A stretch of DNA of 64,000 bases from the NCBI RefSeq assembly GCF_003264365.1, contig NZ_PYAK01000001.1, positions 248,001 to 312,000 on the forward strand, read 5' to 3'. The notes beneath the pieces are model-generated. The model did no database searches. It saw only the letters and a program-made list of their open reading frames with translations, and had not been told where the DNA came from. Within the stretch, counting starts at the first letter, position 1. Each line of letters starts with the position of its first letter. The position numbers were made by a program, and so were the translations under genes. This stretch comes from Micromonospora noduli. Lineage in GTDB: Bacteria > Actinomycetota > Actinomycetes > Mycobacteriales > Micromonosporaceae. Shown here in pieces: positions 26,395-35,859 of this stretch.

Positions 26395-26428
26395 GCGGTG
26401 CCGGCACCCGAGAGGGTGCCGGCACCGC
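26395..26428. terminator. Strong bidirectional hairpin
   Basis: Perfect 15-base arms (26395-26409 GCGGTGCCGGCACCC; 26414-26428 GGGTGCCGGCACCGC) with a GAGA tetraloop, between the FUSC gene and the convergent small gene. No T tract, but one of the strongest hairpins in the window. Confidence 0.8.
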
Positions 26429-26436
26429 CGCATTCG

Positions 26437-26595
26437 TCATCGCTTGGCGTCGTGTTTGGCCATCTGGGGCCGCTCGCCCTTGCCGACCTTGCGCAGGGCA
26501 TCACGCAACTGATCCTCGGTCATCTTGGAGTTACCCTCGATGCCCGCGTCGTGGGCCTGTTGGCGAAGATCGTGCAGCTTATCCCGGTCACCCAT
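26437..26595 (-). CDS. Small Rho_N/SAP-like domain protein
   Basis: 52 residues from ATG 26595 behind GGGGAGGG. The sequence DKLHDLRQQAHDAGIEGNSK followed by MTEDQLRDALRK fits the short helical Rho N-terminal or SAP-like motif (LxxLAxxxGIxGxSKMxKxxLxxAL), then a Lys/Arg-rich tail. Small stand-alone proteins of this kind are common in actinobacteria and may bind nucleic acid. It lies downstream of the OBAP gene on the same strand, 148 bases away, and just before a strong hairpin. Confidence 0.75.
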   Translation of the reverse strand: MGDRDKLHDLRQQAHDAGIEGNSKMTEDQLRDALRKVGKGERPQMAKHDAKR

Positions 26596-26743
26596 GTCAC
26601 CCTCCCCGTGGTGTCGTGGCGCAGGCGGCTCCGCGCCACCCTCGCCCATCGCCTTCCCGTCGCTACCGGGTGCAAACTGCCTCAGCCGGCACCTGCCAGG
26701 CGGATTGTCGGGCGTTACGGACGCGAACAGGTCGAGCACTGGA

Positions 26744-27454
<711 letters not shown>

Positions 27455-27784
27455 CAATCACTCCTTCGCCAGGCTCGTGTCGTCTTCAGCAGGCTAGGTG
27501 GGCTGAAGACCAGCTTCCGCGTTTTCGGGGTGCCGCCCCGCGTTCGGGTATTCCCCTTCTCCGCCGTGTGCTACCACAGCGCCGGCCGGACCTACCCCGC
27601 CGTGGCGGCGGCGCGAGTTACCAGGTCGGCGAAGATTGACGGGGCGTCGGAGGTGGCCGTTGGTGGTTGGGTTACACCGGTGACGTACCCGGTCCCGGCC
27701 GACGAAACCGTGCCAGCCCGACCCCCGCTTCGACCGTGTGATGGACGGCCGACCTGACGTCGAGGCAGTGCCGCGGGAGCCAGC
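27455..27784. other. 330-base divergent intergenic region
   Basis: No gene. It separates the OBAP gene (minus) and the LtrA-like gene (plus). It contains a perfect 9-base inverted repeat (27482-27510), described separately, close to the OBAP start. Open frames crossing it on both strands lack family resemblance. Confidence 0.6.
27482..27510. promoter_or_regulatory. 9-bp inverted repeat upstream of OBAP gene
   Basis: GTCTTCAGC (27482-27490) and GCTGAAGAC (27502-27510) are perfect inverted arms with an 11-base spacer. They are 28-56 bases upstream of the OBAP ATG on its strand, a typical operator position. The cognate regulator is unknown. Confidence 0.5.
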
Positions 27785-29005
27785 ATGGGCGGCATGGGGT
27801 TTCCGGGAGGTGGCGGACGGGATCTCCTGGAACGCCGCGAGGACGTGCGACAGGCGAACTTCCTGGAACTCTTCGTCGACCTGGTGCTGGTCTTCGCCCT
27901 CTCCGGAGTGGTGACCCGGGTGGCACGGGACGCCACGGCAGTCGATCGCGTCGTGCAGTGGCGTTCGCTGGCTTACCTGCTGGTGCTCGCCCTGCCGTTG
28001 ATCTGGTTGTGGATCACCACCGCGCACATCACCAGCTGGTTCGACCCCCGCCGCCGCAAGATCCAATGGGTGGTGCTGGCCAGCGCCTTCGGCCTGCTGG
28101 TCATGGCCTCGTCCCTGCCCTATGCGTTCACCGGCAAGGGCTGGTCGTTCGTCCTTCCGTACGTGGTCCTGCACTGCGTCCGTCCACTGATCCTGCTGCC
28201 CAGTCTGCACGGGCATGCTCTCCGCGATCTCTACGCGAGATCGGTGGCGTGGTGCACGGCCGGCGCGGGCATCTGGGTGGCCGGCGCGTTGGTCAGCGGA
28301 AACGCCAGAGCCGCCCTCTGGGCAATCGCCGTTACCGTGGACATCGTGGCCGCCCAACTGCGATGGCCGGTCTACGGCCGGGCCCGACCACCGGTCAGCG
28401 CCTGGGCCATGGACAGCGGCCACCACCTGCCGGAGCGCTACCAGCAGTTGCTGATGATCGCCCTCGGCGAGACCGTCCTGGCCGTGGGTATCACCTTCAC
28501 CGACCTACCGGCCACCACGTCCACCTGGGCGACGCTGGTGGTGGCGTACCTGTCGACAGTGCTGCTGTGGCGGATCTACTTCTACCGGTCCGGGCAGGTC
28601 CTCGCCGAGGCGGTCGCCGCCGCCCGGGACCGGCTTGCTGCCGGCCGCGCCACCGGCATCGCCCATGTCGTCATGGTCGTTGGCATCGTCACCACCGCCG
28701 TGGGCTACGAGATCGTCCTCGAACACCCTGCGGACCGGCCGGAACCAGCCTGGCTCGCGATGATCCTCGGCGGTCCGGCCCTGTTCCTCTACGGCCGCAT
28801 CCGGCTGGAACGGATCGTGTTCAACCGGCTGTCGATCCGCCGGGTCGTCGCCATTGCCGCACTGGCGGCGGCTGCCGGACCGCTGCATCACGCCCCGCCG
28901 CTGACCGCCTCCGTCGTGGCCGCGTTCGTGCTGCTCGGTGTCGCTGTCGCCGACGCCCGCCGCGCGGCCCACCAGCCGCCAGAGAAGCCTTCCCCAGCGA
29001 GCTGA
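27785..29005 (+). CDS. LtrA-like low temperature requirement membrane protein (second copy)
   Basis: 406 residues. The family signature is present: VRQANFLELFVDLVLVFALS at the N-terminus and HHLPERYQQLLMIALGETVL in the centre, with about ten membrane segments. It starts at ATG 27785 with GGGAG upstream (an ATG three codons later is an alternative). The first LtrA-like gene is at 8594-9796; the two are clearly divergent in sequence, so this is an old paralogy and not a recent duplication. Function unknown. Confidence 0.9.
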   Translation: MGGMGFPGGGGRDLLERREDVRQANFLELFVDLVLVFALSGVVTRVARDATAVDRVVQWRSLAYLLVLALPLIWLWITTAHITSWFDPRRRKIQWVVLASAFGLLVMASSLPYAFTGKGWSFVLPYVVLHCVRPLILLPSLHGHALRDLYARSVAWCTAGAGIWVAGALVSGNARAALWAIAVTVDIVAAQLRWPVYGRARPPVSAWAMDSGHHLPERYQQLLMIALGETVLAVGITFTDLPATTSTWATLVVAYLSTVLLWRIYFYRSGQVLAEAVAAARDRLAAGRATGIAHVVMVVGIVTTAVGYEIVLEHPADRPEPAWLAMILGGPALFLYGRIRLERIVFNRLSIRRVVAIAALAAAAGPLHHAPPLTASVVAAFVLLGVAVADARRAAHQPPEKPSPAS

Positions 29006-29080
29006 GAACGGGCGTCCCTGGGTTCGCCGCCGCTGTCCGGCCCGGCCACTCCCCAACTTCCCGGGATCTGTAAACAACCC

Positions 29081-29109
29081 TTGATATTAGGCGTCACGAA
29101 CGTCAATAT
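29081..29109 (+). promoter_or_regulatory. Candidate promoter of the chitinase gene
   Basis: TTGATA (29081-29086), a 17-base spacer and CAATAT (29104-29109), in an unusually A/T-rich patch 39 bases before the chitinase start at 29148. No DasR-type chitin operator is visible. Confidence 0.45.
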
Positions 29110-29147
29110 GTGGAGGTCGCGGGTCATCTAAGCCTGGGGAGTGAGCC

Positions 29148-30488
29148 ATGAGAAGCCGTCGAATTTTCGCAGTGGTAGCCGGGGCGGCGATGACCGTCAC
29201 GGCCGCCGTCGCCTTCGTCCCCAGCAGCATGGCGGCCGTGCCCTCGGCCAACGCCGTCCCGATGGTCGCCTGCACCGCCCCCACCTGGACCGAGGGCCCC
29301 ACCTACCAGGCGGGTGCCCAGGTCACCTACAGCGGCCGGCTCTACCAGGCACTGGTCACCCACACCGCGCACCCCGGCGCCGGCTGGAACCCCGCCTCGA
29401 CCCCATCGCTCTGGCGTGACCTCGGCGCGTGCTCGGGAACCACGCCGCCGCCCACCACGCCACCACCCACAACCCCGCCGCCCACCACCCCGCCACCGAC
29501 CACACCTCCCCCCACCACCACGCCCCCAACCGGTGGGACCTGCGCGGTGAAGTCGCGGCCCACCGGCAAGGTGTTGCAGGGCTACTGGGAGAACTGGGAC
29601 GGGGCCTCCAACGGCGTACACCCCGGCCTCGGCTGGATCCCGATCACCGACAGCCGGCTCAACCAGCACGGCTACAACGTGATCAACGCAGCGTTCCCGG
29701 TGATCCGCTCGGACGGCACCGTCCTCTGGGAGAACGGCATGGACGCTGGCGTGAAGGTGGCCACCCCGGCCGAGATGTGCCAGGCCAAAGCGGCCGGCGC
29801 CACCATCCTGATGTCGATCGGCGGAGCCGCGGCGGGCATCGACCTCAGTTCCGCCGCCGTCGCCGACCGGTTCATCGCGACGATCGTGCCGATCCTGACG
29901 GCGTACCACTTCGACGGCATCGACATCGACATCGAGACCGGCCTGACCGGCAGCGGCAACATCAACACCCTGTCCACCTCGCAGGCCAACCTGATCCGGA
30001 TCATCGACGGCGTGCTGGCCCGGATGCCGCCGAACTTCGGCCTGACCATGGCACCGGAGACGGCCTATGTCACCGGCGGCAGCGTGGTCTACGGCTCGAT
30101 CTGGGGCTCGTACCTGCCGATCATCAAGAAGTACGTGGACAACGGCCGGCTCTGGTGGCTGAACATGCAGTACTACAACGGCAGCATGTACGGCTGCGCC
30201 GGCGACTCGTACCCGGCGGGCACCGTGCAGGGCTTCACGGTGCAGACGCAGTGCCTGAACAACGGGCTCACCATTCAGGGCACCACCATCCGGGTGCCGT
30301 ACGACAAGCAGGTCCCGGGCCTGCCGGCGCAGAACGGGGCGGGCGGCGGCTACATGTCGACGTCGTTGGTCACGCAGGCCTGGAACTCCGTGCCCGGCCT
30401 GAAGGGCCTGATGACCTGGTCGGCGAACTGGGACGGGTCGAAGGGCTGGACCTTCGGCGACAACGTGAAGCGCCTGCAGGGCCGCTGA
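29148..30488 (+). CDS. Secreted GH18 chitinase with N-terminal CBM5/12-type module
   Basis: 446 residues. A signal peptide (RSRRIFAVVAGAAMTVTAAVAF) is followed by a chitin-binding module (about 40-96: CTAPTWTEGPTYQAGAQVTY ... LWRDLGAC). A Pro/Thr linker made of PPPTT repeats comes next, then the catalytic domain from about residue 135. The GH18 active site is FDGIDIDIE, the last Glu being the catalytic acid; LMSIGGAAAG is the SxGG motif. The extracellular enzyme should cleave chitin. A strong hairpin follows directly. Confidence 0.95.
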   Translation: MRSRRIFAVVAGAAMTVTAAVAFVPSSMAAVPSANAVPMVACTAPTWTEGPTYQAGAQVTYSGRLYQALVTHTAHPGAGWNPASTPSLWRDLGACSGTTPPPTTPPPTTPPPTTPPPTTPPPTTTPPTGGTCAVKSRPTGKVLQGYWENWDGASNGVHPGLGWIPITDSRLNQHGYNVINAAFPVIRSDGTVLWENGMDAGVKVATPAEMCQAKAAGATILMSIGGAAAGIDLSSAAVADRFIATIVPILTAYHFDGIDIDIETGLTGSGNINTLSTSQANLIRIIDGVLARMPPNFGLTMAPETAYVTGGSVVYGSIWGSYLPIIKKYVDNGRLWWLNMQYYNGSMYGCAGDSYPAGTVQGFTVQTQCLNNGLTIQGTTIRVPYDKQVPGLPAQNGAGGGYMSTSLVTQAWNSVPGLKGLMTWSANWDGSKGWTFGDNVKRLQGR

Positions 30489-30502
30489 CGGATGACGGCG
30501 TC

Positions 30503-30542
30503 GGGCCTACCGCCAGCCGGTCCTCCGGCAGGCGGTAGGCCC
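30503..30542 (+). terminator. Terminator after chitinase
   Basis: Perfect 12-base arms (30503-30514 GGGCCTACCGCC; 30531-30542 GGCGGTAGGCCC) enclose a further 5-bp stem GCCGG/CCGGC and a TCCT loop, 15 bases after the chitinase stop. Confidence 0.85.
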
Positions 30543-30661
30543 GGCGCTCCGCTTTCCGGAGGTCGGCATCAGAACGGCACGTTCGTACTCGAGGACTGCC
30601 GACCCCGCGCGACGAACATCGCCAGCCGATAGCCGACGAGAGGAACGCGACCGCCGCCCAC

Positions 30662-30781
30662 GACCGGTGGACGTACCTGTTGGCAGGGACGCTGTTGGCG
30701 ACCGCCGGGGTGCTCACCGTCCGCAGGTGGAGACCCTCTCAGGAGTCACCCAAGGCATGCCCCGCAGTGCTGTCCACATGA
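30662..30781 (+). pseudogene. Possible C-terminal remnant of a membrane protein
   Basis: An open segment without a credible start codon reads DRWTYLLAGTLLATAGVLTV then RRWRPSQESP to a TGA at 30781, i.e. one membrane helix followed by a basic stop-transfer patch. It overlaps the end of the convergent cupin gene by 43 bases. It looks like the tail of a lost gene, but it could be chance. Confidence 0.25.
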
Positions 30782-31155
30782 TCAGGAACCTCACCCTCGT
30801 GGCGATCGCCGGTAGTGGAGGTCCCGGTTGGCTCGAACATCAGAATCGAGCCGCCCGGCGAGGAAGGCTTGTGTTCGATGCCCTTGGGAACCACGAACGT
30901 ATCGCCCTGGCGCAGGACGACGGTGTGTTCCTGCCCGTCGGCGTCGCGGTAGGCGACATTGAACTGGCCGTCCAGGACCAGGAAGAACTCGTCGGTGTCC
31001 TCGTGGACGTGCCAGACGTGCTCGCCCCGGGCGTGGGCGATCCGCACGTCATAATCGTTTATCCGGGTCACGATCCGTGGGCTGTAGATGTCGTCGAACG
31101 ACGCAAGCGCCTCGGACAGGTTCACGACGGCGAGGTTGACGGGAGTGATCGACAT
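30739..31155 (-). CDS. Cupin-domain protein
   Basis: 138 residues from ATG 31155 behind GGAGG. The cupin motifs are complete: HVWHVHEDTDEFFLVLDGQF (motif 1 with two His and Glu) and LRQGDTFVVPKGIEHKP (motif 2 with the third His), so a metal site is likely. The C-terminal tail is acidic and flexible. It is head-to-head with the AraC regulator, with only about 16 bases between the chosen start codons, so the regulator probably controls it. Confidence 0.9.
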   Translation of the reverse strand: MSITPVNLAVVNLSEALASFDDIYSPRIVTRINDYDVRIAHARGEHVWHVHEDTDEFFLVLDGQFNVAYRDADGQEHTVVLRQGDTFVVPKGIEHKPSSPGGSILMFEPTGTSTTGDRHEGEVPDHVDSTAGHALGDS

Positions 31156-31171
31156 AAGCCGAGCCTCCACC

Positions 31172-32035
31172 GTGGCCGCCGCGCCGGTCTTGGACGTTCT
31201 TGACGCCGACGGCACACGACCGCCCGGTTGCCGAGTCCGGGCCTGGCGGCCACGAGTCCCAGGGATCAGCGAGGTGTTTCACGCCCAGATCGTCGACTAC
31301 GCCTACCCGCTGCATGCCCACGACACCTGGACGGTGCTGATCCTCGACGCTGGGGCCATACGCTACGACCTCGACAACCGCCACTGCGCGGTAAGCGGCG
31401 GCGACTATGTCGCTGTCCTGCCACCCGGAGTGGTCCACGACGGCCGTCCCGCCGCCAACGCCCCCGGCTTCCGCAAACGCAACCTGTACCTCGACCCCAC
31501 CTTCCTACCCGCCAATCTGATCGGCTCCGCCGTCGACCACACCACCTTCCGCGACGGGCCACTGCGGCGCGCCCTCGCCAGGCTCCACCATGTCCTTGAC
31601 GCCGACGAGGACCCGCTGAACGCCGAAGCCAGGCTGGCCATGATCGAGCAACGGCTCACCGACCACCTGGCCGCCGCCCCTTCCACGTCCACACGTCCGG
31701 AGCCGCAGGCCGCCCGCGCGCTGAGGGCGCTGCTCGACGAGCACACTGTGCAGGCTGTCAGCCTTGCCGCCGCCGCTCGCCTCCTGGACCGGTCGGTACC
31801 TCACCTGGTCCGCAGCTTCGGCCAGGCTTTCGGGATCAGTCCGCACGCATACATCATCGGTCGACGGATCGAGGCCGCCCGCAAACTACTCCTCGCCGGC
31901 ATCCCGCCGGCCGAAGTGGCGATCACCGTCGGCTTCTGCGACCAGGCCCACCTGACCCGACACTTTCGCCGACACACCTCCACCACACCGGCCCGATACG
32001 CCTCCGTCACAGGTAGCCGCGCTGCGTCCATCTGA
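31172..32035 (+). CDS. AraC-family transcriptional regulator with cupin-like sensor
   Basis: About 287 residues from GTG 31172; earlier in-frame starts (31088, 31145) would overlap the cupin gene. The N-terminal AraC_binding domain has FHAQIVDYAYPLHAHDTWTV and YVAVLPPGVVHDGRP, an effector-binding cupin fold. The C-terminal AraC DNA-binding domain includes VSLAAAARLLDRSVPHLVRS and FGISPHAYIIGRRIEAARKL. Start uncertain. It diverges from the cupin gene. Confidence 0.87.
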   Translation: MAAAPVLDVLDADGTRPPGCRVRAWRPRVPGISEVFHAQIVDYAYPLHAHDTWTVLILDAGAIRYDLDNRHCAVSGGDYVAVLPPGVVHDGRPAANAPGFRKRNLYLDPTFLPANLIGSAVDHTTFRDGPLRRALARLHHVLDADEDPLNAEARLAMIEQRLTDHLAAAPSTSTRPEPQAARALRALLDEHTVQAVSLAAAARLLDRSVPHLVRSFGQAFGISPHAYIIGRRIEAARKLLLAGIPPAEVAITVGFCDQAHLTRHFRRHTSTTPARYASVTGSRAASI

Positions 32036-32236
32036 CGTCAAAGCTCGTGGAGGAAGACCAAGGAGTACGCCGGGTCTGGTAGCGCAGCTGCCCACATGGC
32101 GCTCGCACTACCCGGCGGGACGGGTCTACTCGCCTGGGCCCAATGAGACAGGCATCGATCCTGCCCGCTGCTGCGACTCGTCCAGAAGGCGACGCGGGCT
32201 GCGGCGGGAACGCACAGCGGCCGAGTTCGCCGGAGG

Positions 32237-32506
32237 TCATCCCTCAGCGGCGGGTCGGCTGTGCACCACCAGTTCGTCGATCTCCAATCGGCCGACGCGC
32301 AGCTCCCGCACGACCGCCCGGCGGATCGCCAGCCGCCCGATGACCAGCGCCCCGACTGCCACGGCCCCGACGGCCAGCGCCCCCACGGCGAGGGCGCCGA
32401 GCGAGGCCGCTCCCGCAGCCCGCGCCCCGGTAGCCGCCGCGCCTGTCGCCACCGCGCCGTTGGCCCGCGCCCCGGTCAACCGCATCAGGCTCACGTCTCG
32501 CTTCAT
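32237..32506 (-). CDS. Small Ala/Gly/Val-rich repeat protein
   Basis: 89 residues. Residues about 12-55 are a run of GA(A/V)A(V/T)GA-type units in which G and A alternate at near five-residue spacing (GALAVGALAVGAVAVGA), followed by IGRLAIRRAVVRELRVGRLE and a conserved-looking ELVV. It resembles small actinobacterial proteins that end in VGRLxVDELVV. The repeated part may be a beta-solenoid or membrane-associated segment. Function unknown. Start at 32506 or at Met8. Confidence 0.55.
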   Translation of the reverse strand: MKRDVSLMRLTGARANGAVATGAAATGARAAGAASLGALAVGALAVGAVAVGALVIGRLAIRRAVVRELRVGRLEIDELVVHSRPAAEG

Positions 32507-32888
32507 TCCCCCATTGTCCGCATACCCTCGGCCGCCCGCTCCTCATAGGTCCGGTTGTGTGCTTCAGGGTGCCGCCGACGATGCCGAGGAGCATCGGCCG
32601 GACGACTTCGGCGGCGCACACCGAGCCAGTCCCAGCTGGGGCGAGCCACAAGAACACCTTCCACTGAATCCGCTGCACCGATCGGGGTGGTCTCTTAGGC
32701 TGCGTGGGCGGGGCGCCCGGTTCGACGAGTGCGTCGCGGTGGCGCTGTACGGGCTGGTCAGGGTGCTCCTCTCGGCGGCTCGGCCGTACCGCTACGTCAG
32801 CCGGCACGGGGAGCTGCGGCGACGGCGCCTGAGGCCCCCGGTTTGTTCGCCGTCAGCGGCCGAGCCTGGCTACCGGTGAGGAGCACCG
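32507..32888. other. 382-base region with a coding-like stretch lacking a start
   Basis: The first 180 bases show nothing. From about 32699 to a TGA at 32879 the plus strand has strong third-position G/C and reads ARFDECVAVALYGLVRVLLS followed by an Arg-rich tail, but no ATG, GTG or TTG is in frame near its beginning. It may be a gene remnant or a gene with a sequencing error at its start. The ribosome site of the next gene (GGTGAGGAGC) closes the region. Confidence 0.3.
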
Positions 32889-34016
32889 ATGACGCAGAGT
32901 GAACAGGACCGCCCGGAGATCGTCGTCGGACTGGTGGCAACCCCGCCGGACCACCCGGCCCGGGTGGCCGCGCGGCTCACCGCCGAGCTGACCAGCGGGC
33001 TCGCCGAGCGGGTGAACGCCGACGTGCGGTGGATCGTCCGGGAAGGTTGGGGCGAAGTGGCACCGCGCCGCGACGGCGGCGTAGAGGCGCTACTCGATGA
33101 TCTCGCCCAACGGCGTGCCGACGACCAGTGGGACGTCGCCGTCTGCTTGACCGATCTGCCGCTGCATGCCGATCGGGTGCCGCTGGTCGCGCAGACCTCC
33201 GCTCGGCGTCGGGTCGCTGTGGTGTCCCTGCCCGCGCTGGGACTGCGCCAGCTGCGAGCGGCCCGCGCCGCCGTTCCGGATCTGGTGAGCCGGCTGCTGA
33301 ACGAGGCTTCCGACCAGCGGTTGCCGCCGGCCGGCCGGGCATCGACCGAGATGACAAGCCGGATTCCCGCCGTCCACCGGGTGGTCGGCGAGGCCGACGC
33401 CGGTGAGCGGCGCTACGTCGCCTCGCGACTCATCGGCCGGTTACGACTGTTGATCGGCATGGTTCGAGCCAACCGTCCGGGGCGTGCCCTGCTGGGCCTG
33501 TCGAAGCTGTTGGTCGGCGCGTTCGGCACGGCCGCGTTCGCACTCACCACGGACACCATCTGGCAGATGGGCGCTGCGCTCGGCGGACTGCGGCTCGCCG
33601 TGATCATGCTGCTCGGGCTGACAGCGTTGGTGGCCTGGTTGATCGTCGCGCACGACCTGTGGGAGAAACCAGGCCGCGAGACGCCGACCGAGCTGGCACG
33701 GCTGTTCAACCTGGGTACGATCCTCACCCTCACTCTGGCCACGGTGCTGTCCTACGTGGTGTTGTTCGTGGGAACGGTGCTCGTCGGGGCGCTGCTGATC
33801 GACACCTCCGTGCTGGAGCAGACCCTGCAGCGACCAGTCAACCTCACCGACTATCTGACGCTCGCTTGGATCACCAGCTCGCTGGCCACCGTCGGCGGCG
33901 CGATCGGCTCCGGGCTGGAAAACGAGGAAACGGTACGGGCTGCCGCGTACGGCTACCATCCCCAACCCGACGGCTGGCGGGACGAGAAGAGCGGACAGTC
34001 CCACAGGGGGAGGTAA
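32889..34016 (+). CDS. Conserved membrane protein with N-terminal soluble domain
   Basis: 375 residues from ATG 32889, preceded by GAGGAG. Residues 1-170 form a soluble alpha/beta-looking domain (EIVVGLVATPPDHPARVAARL ... WDVAVCLTDLPLHAD). The C-terminal part has four or five membrane helices (about 205-225, 232-252, 275-300, 335-355). I do not recognise a named family; no catalytic motif is visible. It is convergent with the alcohol dehydrogenase gene 26 bases downstream. Confidence 0.75.
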   Translation: MTQSEQDRPEIVVGLVATPPDHPARVAARLTAELTSGLAERVNADVRWIVREGWGEVAPRRDGGVEALLDDLAQRRADDQWDVAVCLTDLPLHADRVPLVAQTSARRRVAVVSLPALGLRQLRAARAAVPDLVSRLLNEASDQRLPPAGRASTEMTSRIPAVHRVVGEADAGERRYVASRLIGRLRLLIGMVRANRPGRALLGLSKLLVGAFGTAAFALTTDTIWQMGAALGGLRLAVIMLLGLTALVAWLIVAHDLWEKPGRETPTELARLFNLGTILTLTLATVLSYVVLFVGTVLVGALLIDTSVLEQTLQRPVNLTDYLTLAWITSSLATVGGAIGSGLENEETVRAAAYGYHPQPDGWRDEKSGQSHRGR

Positions 34017-34042
34017 GTGGGAGTAGTCCCTGGTCGCGACGG

Positions 34043-35218
34043 TCAGCTGGTTGGCTGGAAGACGGCACGTACACATCCGTCGAGTTTCTGCTTGAACATC
34101 TCGTAGCCGCGCGGCGCCTCGTCCAACGTCATGGTGTGCGTCGCGAGATGCTCCGGGACCAACTCGCCGCGGGCCATTCGCTCGAGCAGCATGGGAATGT
34201 AGCGCTGTCCGTGCTGCTGCGCGCCGCGCAGCGTCAGCCCCTTGTTCATCACCGCCCCGAGCGGGAACTTGTCCACCAGGCCGGCGAACACGCCCAGGAT
34301 GAACACACTGCCGCCCTTGCGACAGTTGTAGATCGCCTCCCGCGCGGCGATCGGGCGGTCGGACTCGATGCGCAGCTGCTGCTTGACCTGGTCGTACCAG
34401 AATTGCGGACCGCTGCTGTGCGACTCCATGCCGACGGCCTCGATGCACACGTCCGGGCCTCGACCACCACTGCGTTCCAGCAACTCGCCGCTGACGTCCT
34501 GCTGTTCGTAGTTCAGCGTCTCGACGCCGAGATGCGTCTGGGCCATCTGGAGCCGGTTGTCGAGTCGGTCGATCACGATCACCCGATCGGCACCGAGCAG
34601 CACGGCGGCGCGGGCCGCCATCTGCCCTACCCCACCGGCGCCCCACACCGCCACGACATCACCCGGTTTGACCCCGGCGAGGTCGGCGCCCATCCAGCCG
34701 GTCGGCGCGGCGTCGGAGGCGAACAGCGCGCGCTCGTCGCTCACCTCGTCCGGGACGGTGAAGGCGCCCTGGTCGGCGTAGGGGACGCGGATGTATTCGG
34801 CGTGGCTGCCGGCGAAGCCGCCGAGTGCGTGGGAGTAGCCGTAGCAGCCTCCGGGCGCGGCACCCCAGACGTTCTCGGTGATCATCGGGTTCGTGTTCCC
34901 GTTGTCGCACAGCGAGAACTGTTGTTGCTGGCAGTACCAGCACTTGCCGCAGGAGACGAACGAACAGACGACGACCCGGTCGCCTACCTTGTGGTTGCGT
35001 ACCTGCGGACCGACCTCGACGATCTCGCCAAGGAACTCGTGCCCGAGGACATCGCCGCGTTCCATGAACGGGATGTACCCGCCGAGCAGGTGCAGGTCCG
35101 ACCCGCAGGTCACCGTCCGACGGACCCGGACGATGGCGTCCTGCTCGTTGCGGAGTTGCGGGTCCGGAACCTGCCGCACCGCGAGCTCGTTGGCTCCTTC
35201 CCAGACCAGTGCCTTCAC
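34043..35218 (-). CDS. Zinc-dependent alcohol dehydrogenase (MDR family), module A
   Basis: 391 residues. The catalytic-zinc ligands are in TCGSDLHLLGG and GHEFLGEIVEVG. The structural-zinc loop has four cysteines (SFVSCGKCWYCQQQQFSLC). The coenzyme motif is AVWGAGGVGQMAARAA. The long lobe and RGPDVCIEAVGMESH place it among formaldehyde-dehydrogenase-like or threonine-dehydrogenase-like MDR enzymes. Its ATG overlaps the stop of the preceding small gene (ATGA). A related enzyme at 38781-39956 forms a similar module on the other strand. Confidence 0.93.
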   Translation of the reverse strand: MKALVWEGANELAVRQVPDPQLRNEQDAIVRVRRTVTCGSDLHLLGGYIPFMERGDVLGHEFLGEIVEVGPQVRNHKVGDRVVVCSFVSCGKCWYCQQQQFSLCDNGNTNPMITENVWGAAPGGCYGYSHALGGFAGSHAEYIRVPYADQGAFTVPDEVSDERALFASDAAPTGWMGADLAGVKPGDVVAVWGAGGVGQMAARAAVLLGADRVIVIDRLDNRLQMAQTHLGVETLNYEQQDVSGELLERSGGRGPDVCIEAVGMESHSSGPQFWYDQVKQQLRIESDRPIAAREAIYNCRKGGSVFILGVFAGLVDKFPLGAVMNKGLTLRGAQQHGQRYIPMLLERMARGELVPEHLATHTMTLDEAPRGYEMFKQKLDGCVRAVFQPTS

Positions 35219-35703
35219 AGTCGTCCCTCCCGCCGACCCTGTTGGGTGGCCATCCGCAGTGGCTTGTTCATCGGAGTCGGCTCGGTGGTGGGTGGATAGT
35301 CGGGATGGAGGACCTCACTGGTCTCGATCAGTTGCTTCGACTCTCGCAGCGCAGCGCGGATGGCCTGCTCCGGATCCCGGCCGGTGGCTCGTCGAGCGGC
35401 GGCGGCGACAGGTAGTCGAGAACCGTCGCGCAGCCGTACGGCGATCTCCGTCCCCTGGTCGCCGGGGGCAGGCCGGAGCTGGACCTCGACGGCGTCCCCA
35501 AGCCCGGCCAGCGGCTCGGGGAGTTGCCCGCCGGGGGCGACGTCACCCGCTGGTCGGTTCACCGTCGCCACGTGCCACTGCGGCCCGCGCCGCCGTGCCT
35601 GACCCCGTTGCCGGTGGCCGTCACCCTGGTCGGTCCCGCCGAGCAGACGCCGCGCGACCACCCCGCCGGCAACCACGACCGCTCCGCCGATCAGCCACCT
35701 CAT
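35215..35703 (-). CDS. Membrane-anchored SRPBCC-like small protein, module A
   Basis: 162 residues from ATG 35703. One N-terminal membrane helix (RWLIGGAVVVAGGVVARRLL) and a short basic linker precede a strand-rich block (QWHVATVNRPAGDVAPGGQL ... AVEVQLRPAPGDQGTEIAVRL). A conserved helical tail with RAALRESKQLIETSEVLHPD completes it. The middle block resembles the edge strands of SRPBCC (cyclase/COQ10-like) proteins; this is a weak match. It is translationally coupled to the zinc alcohol dehydrogenase, the same layout as the fused SRPBCC gene at 37786. Confidence 0.7.
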   Translation of the reverse strand: MRWLIGGAVVVAGGVVARRLLGGTDQGDGHRQRGQARRRGPQWHVATVNRPAGDVAPGGQLPEPLAGLGDAVEVQLRPAPGDQGTEIAVRLRDGSRLPVAAAARRATGRDPEQAIRAALRESKQLIETSEVLHPDYPPTTEPTPMNKPLRMATQQGRREGRL

Positions 35704-35859
35704 GTCCGCCCCTGTCGCTTGGTCTGCTCGTGCGGGTGCCGTCAATTATTGGCAACTTTCAGGGCAAACCCTTTCATAAACGGCGACCGCGTCGCGGCGG
35801 TTCTGGCACTGAATGAGTTCCTGCCGGTCGGGTGTCTCCCGCCGGAACGGCCGCTGGTC

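Noticed and set aside
29440..29535. Repeated CCACC/CCGCC tract considered as a repeat array or CRISPR
   Set aside because: It is in frame and encodes the Pro/Thr linker (PPPTT units) of the chitinase; the units are degenerate at the DNA level and there are no spacers.
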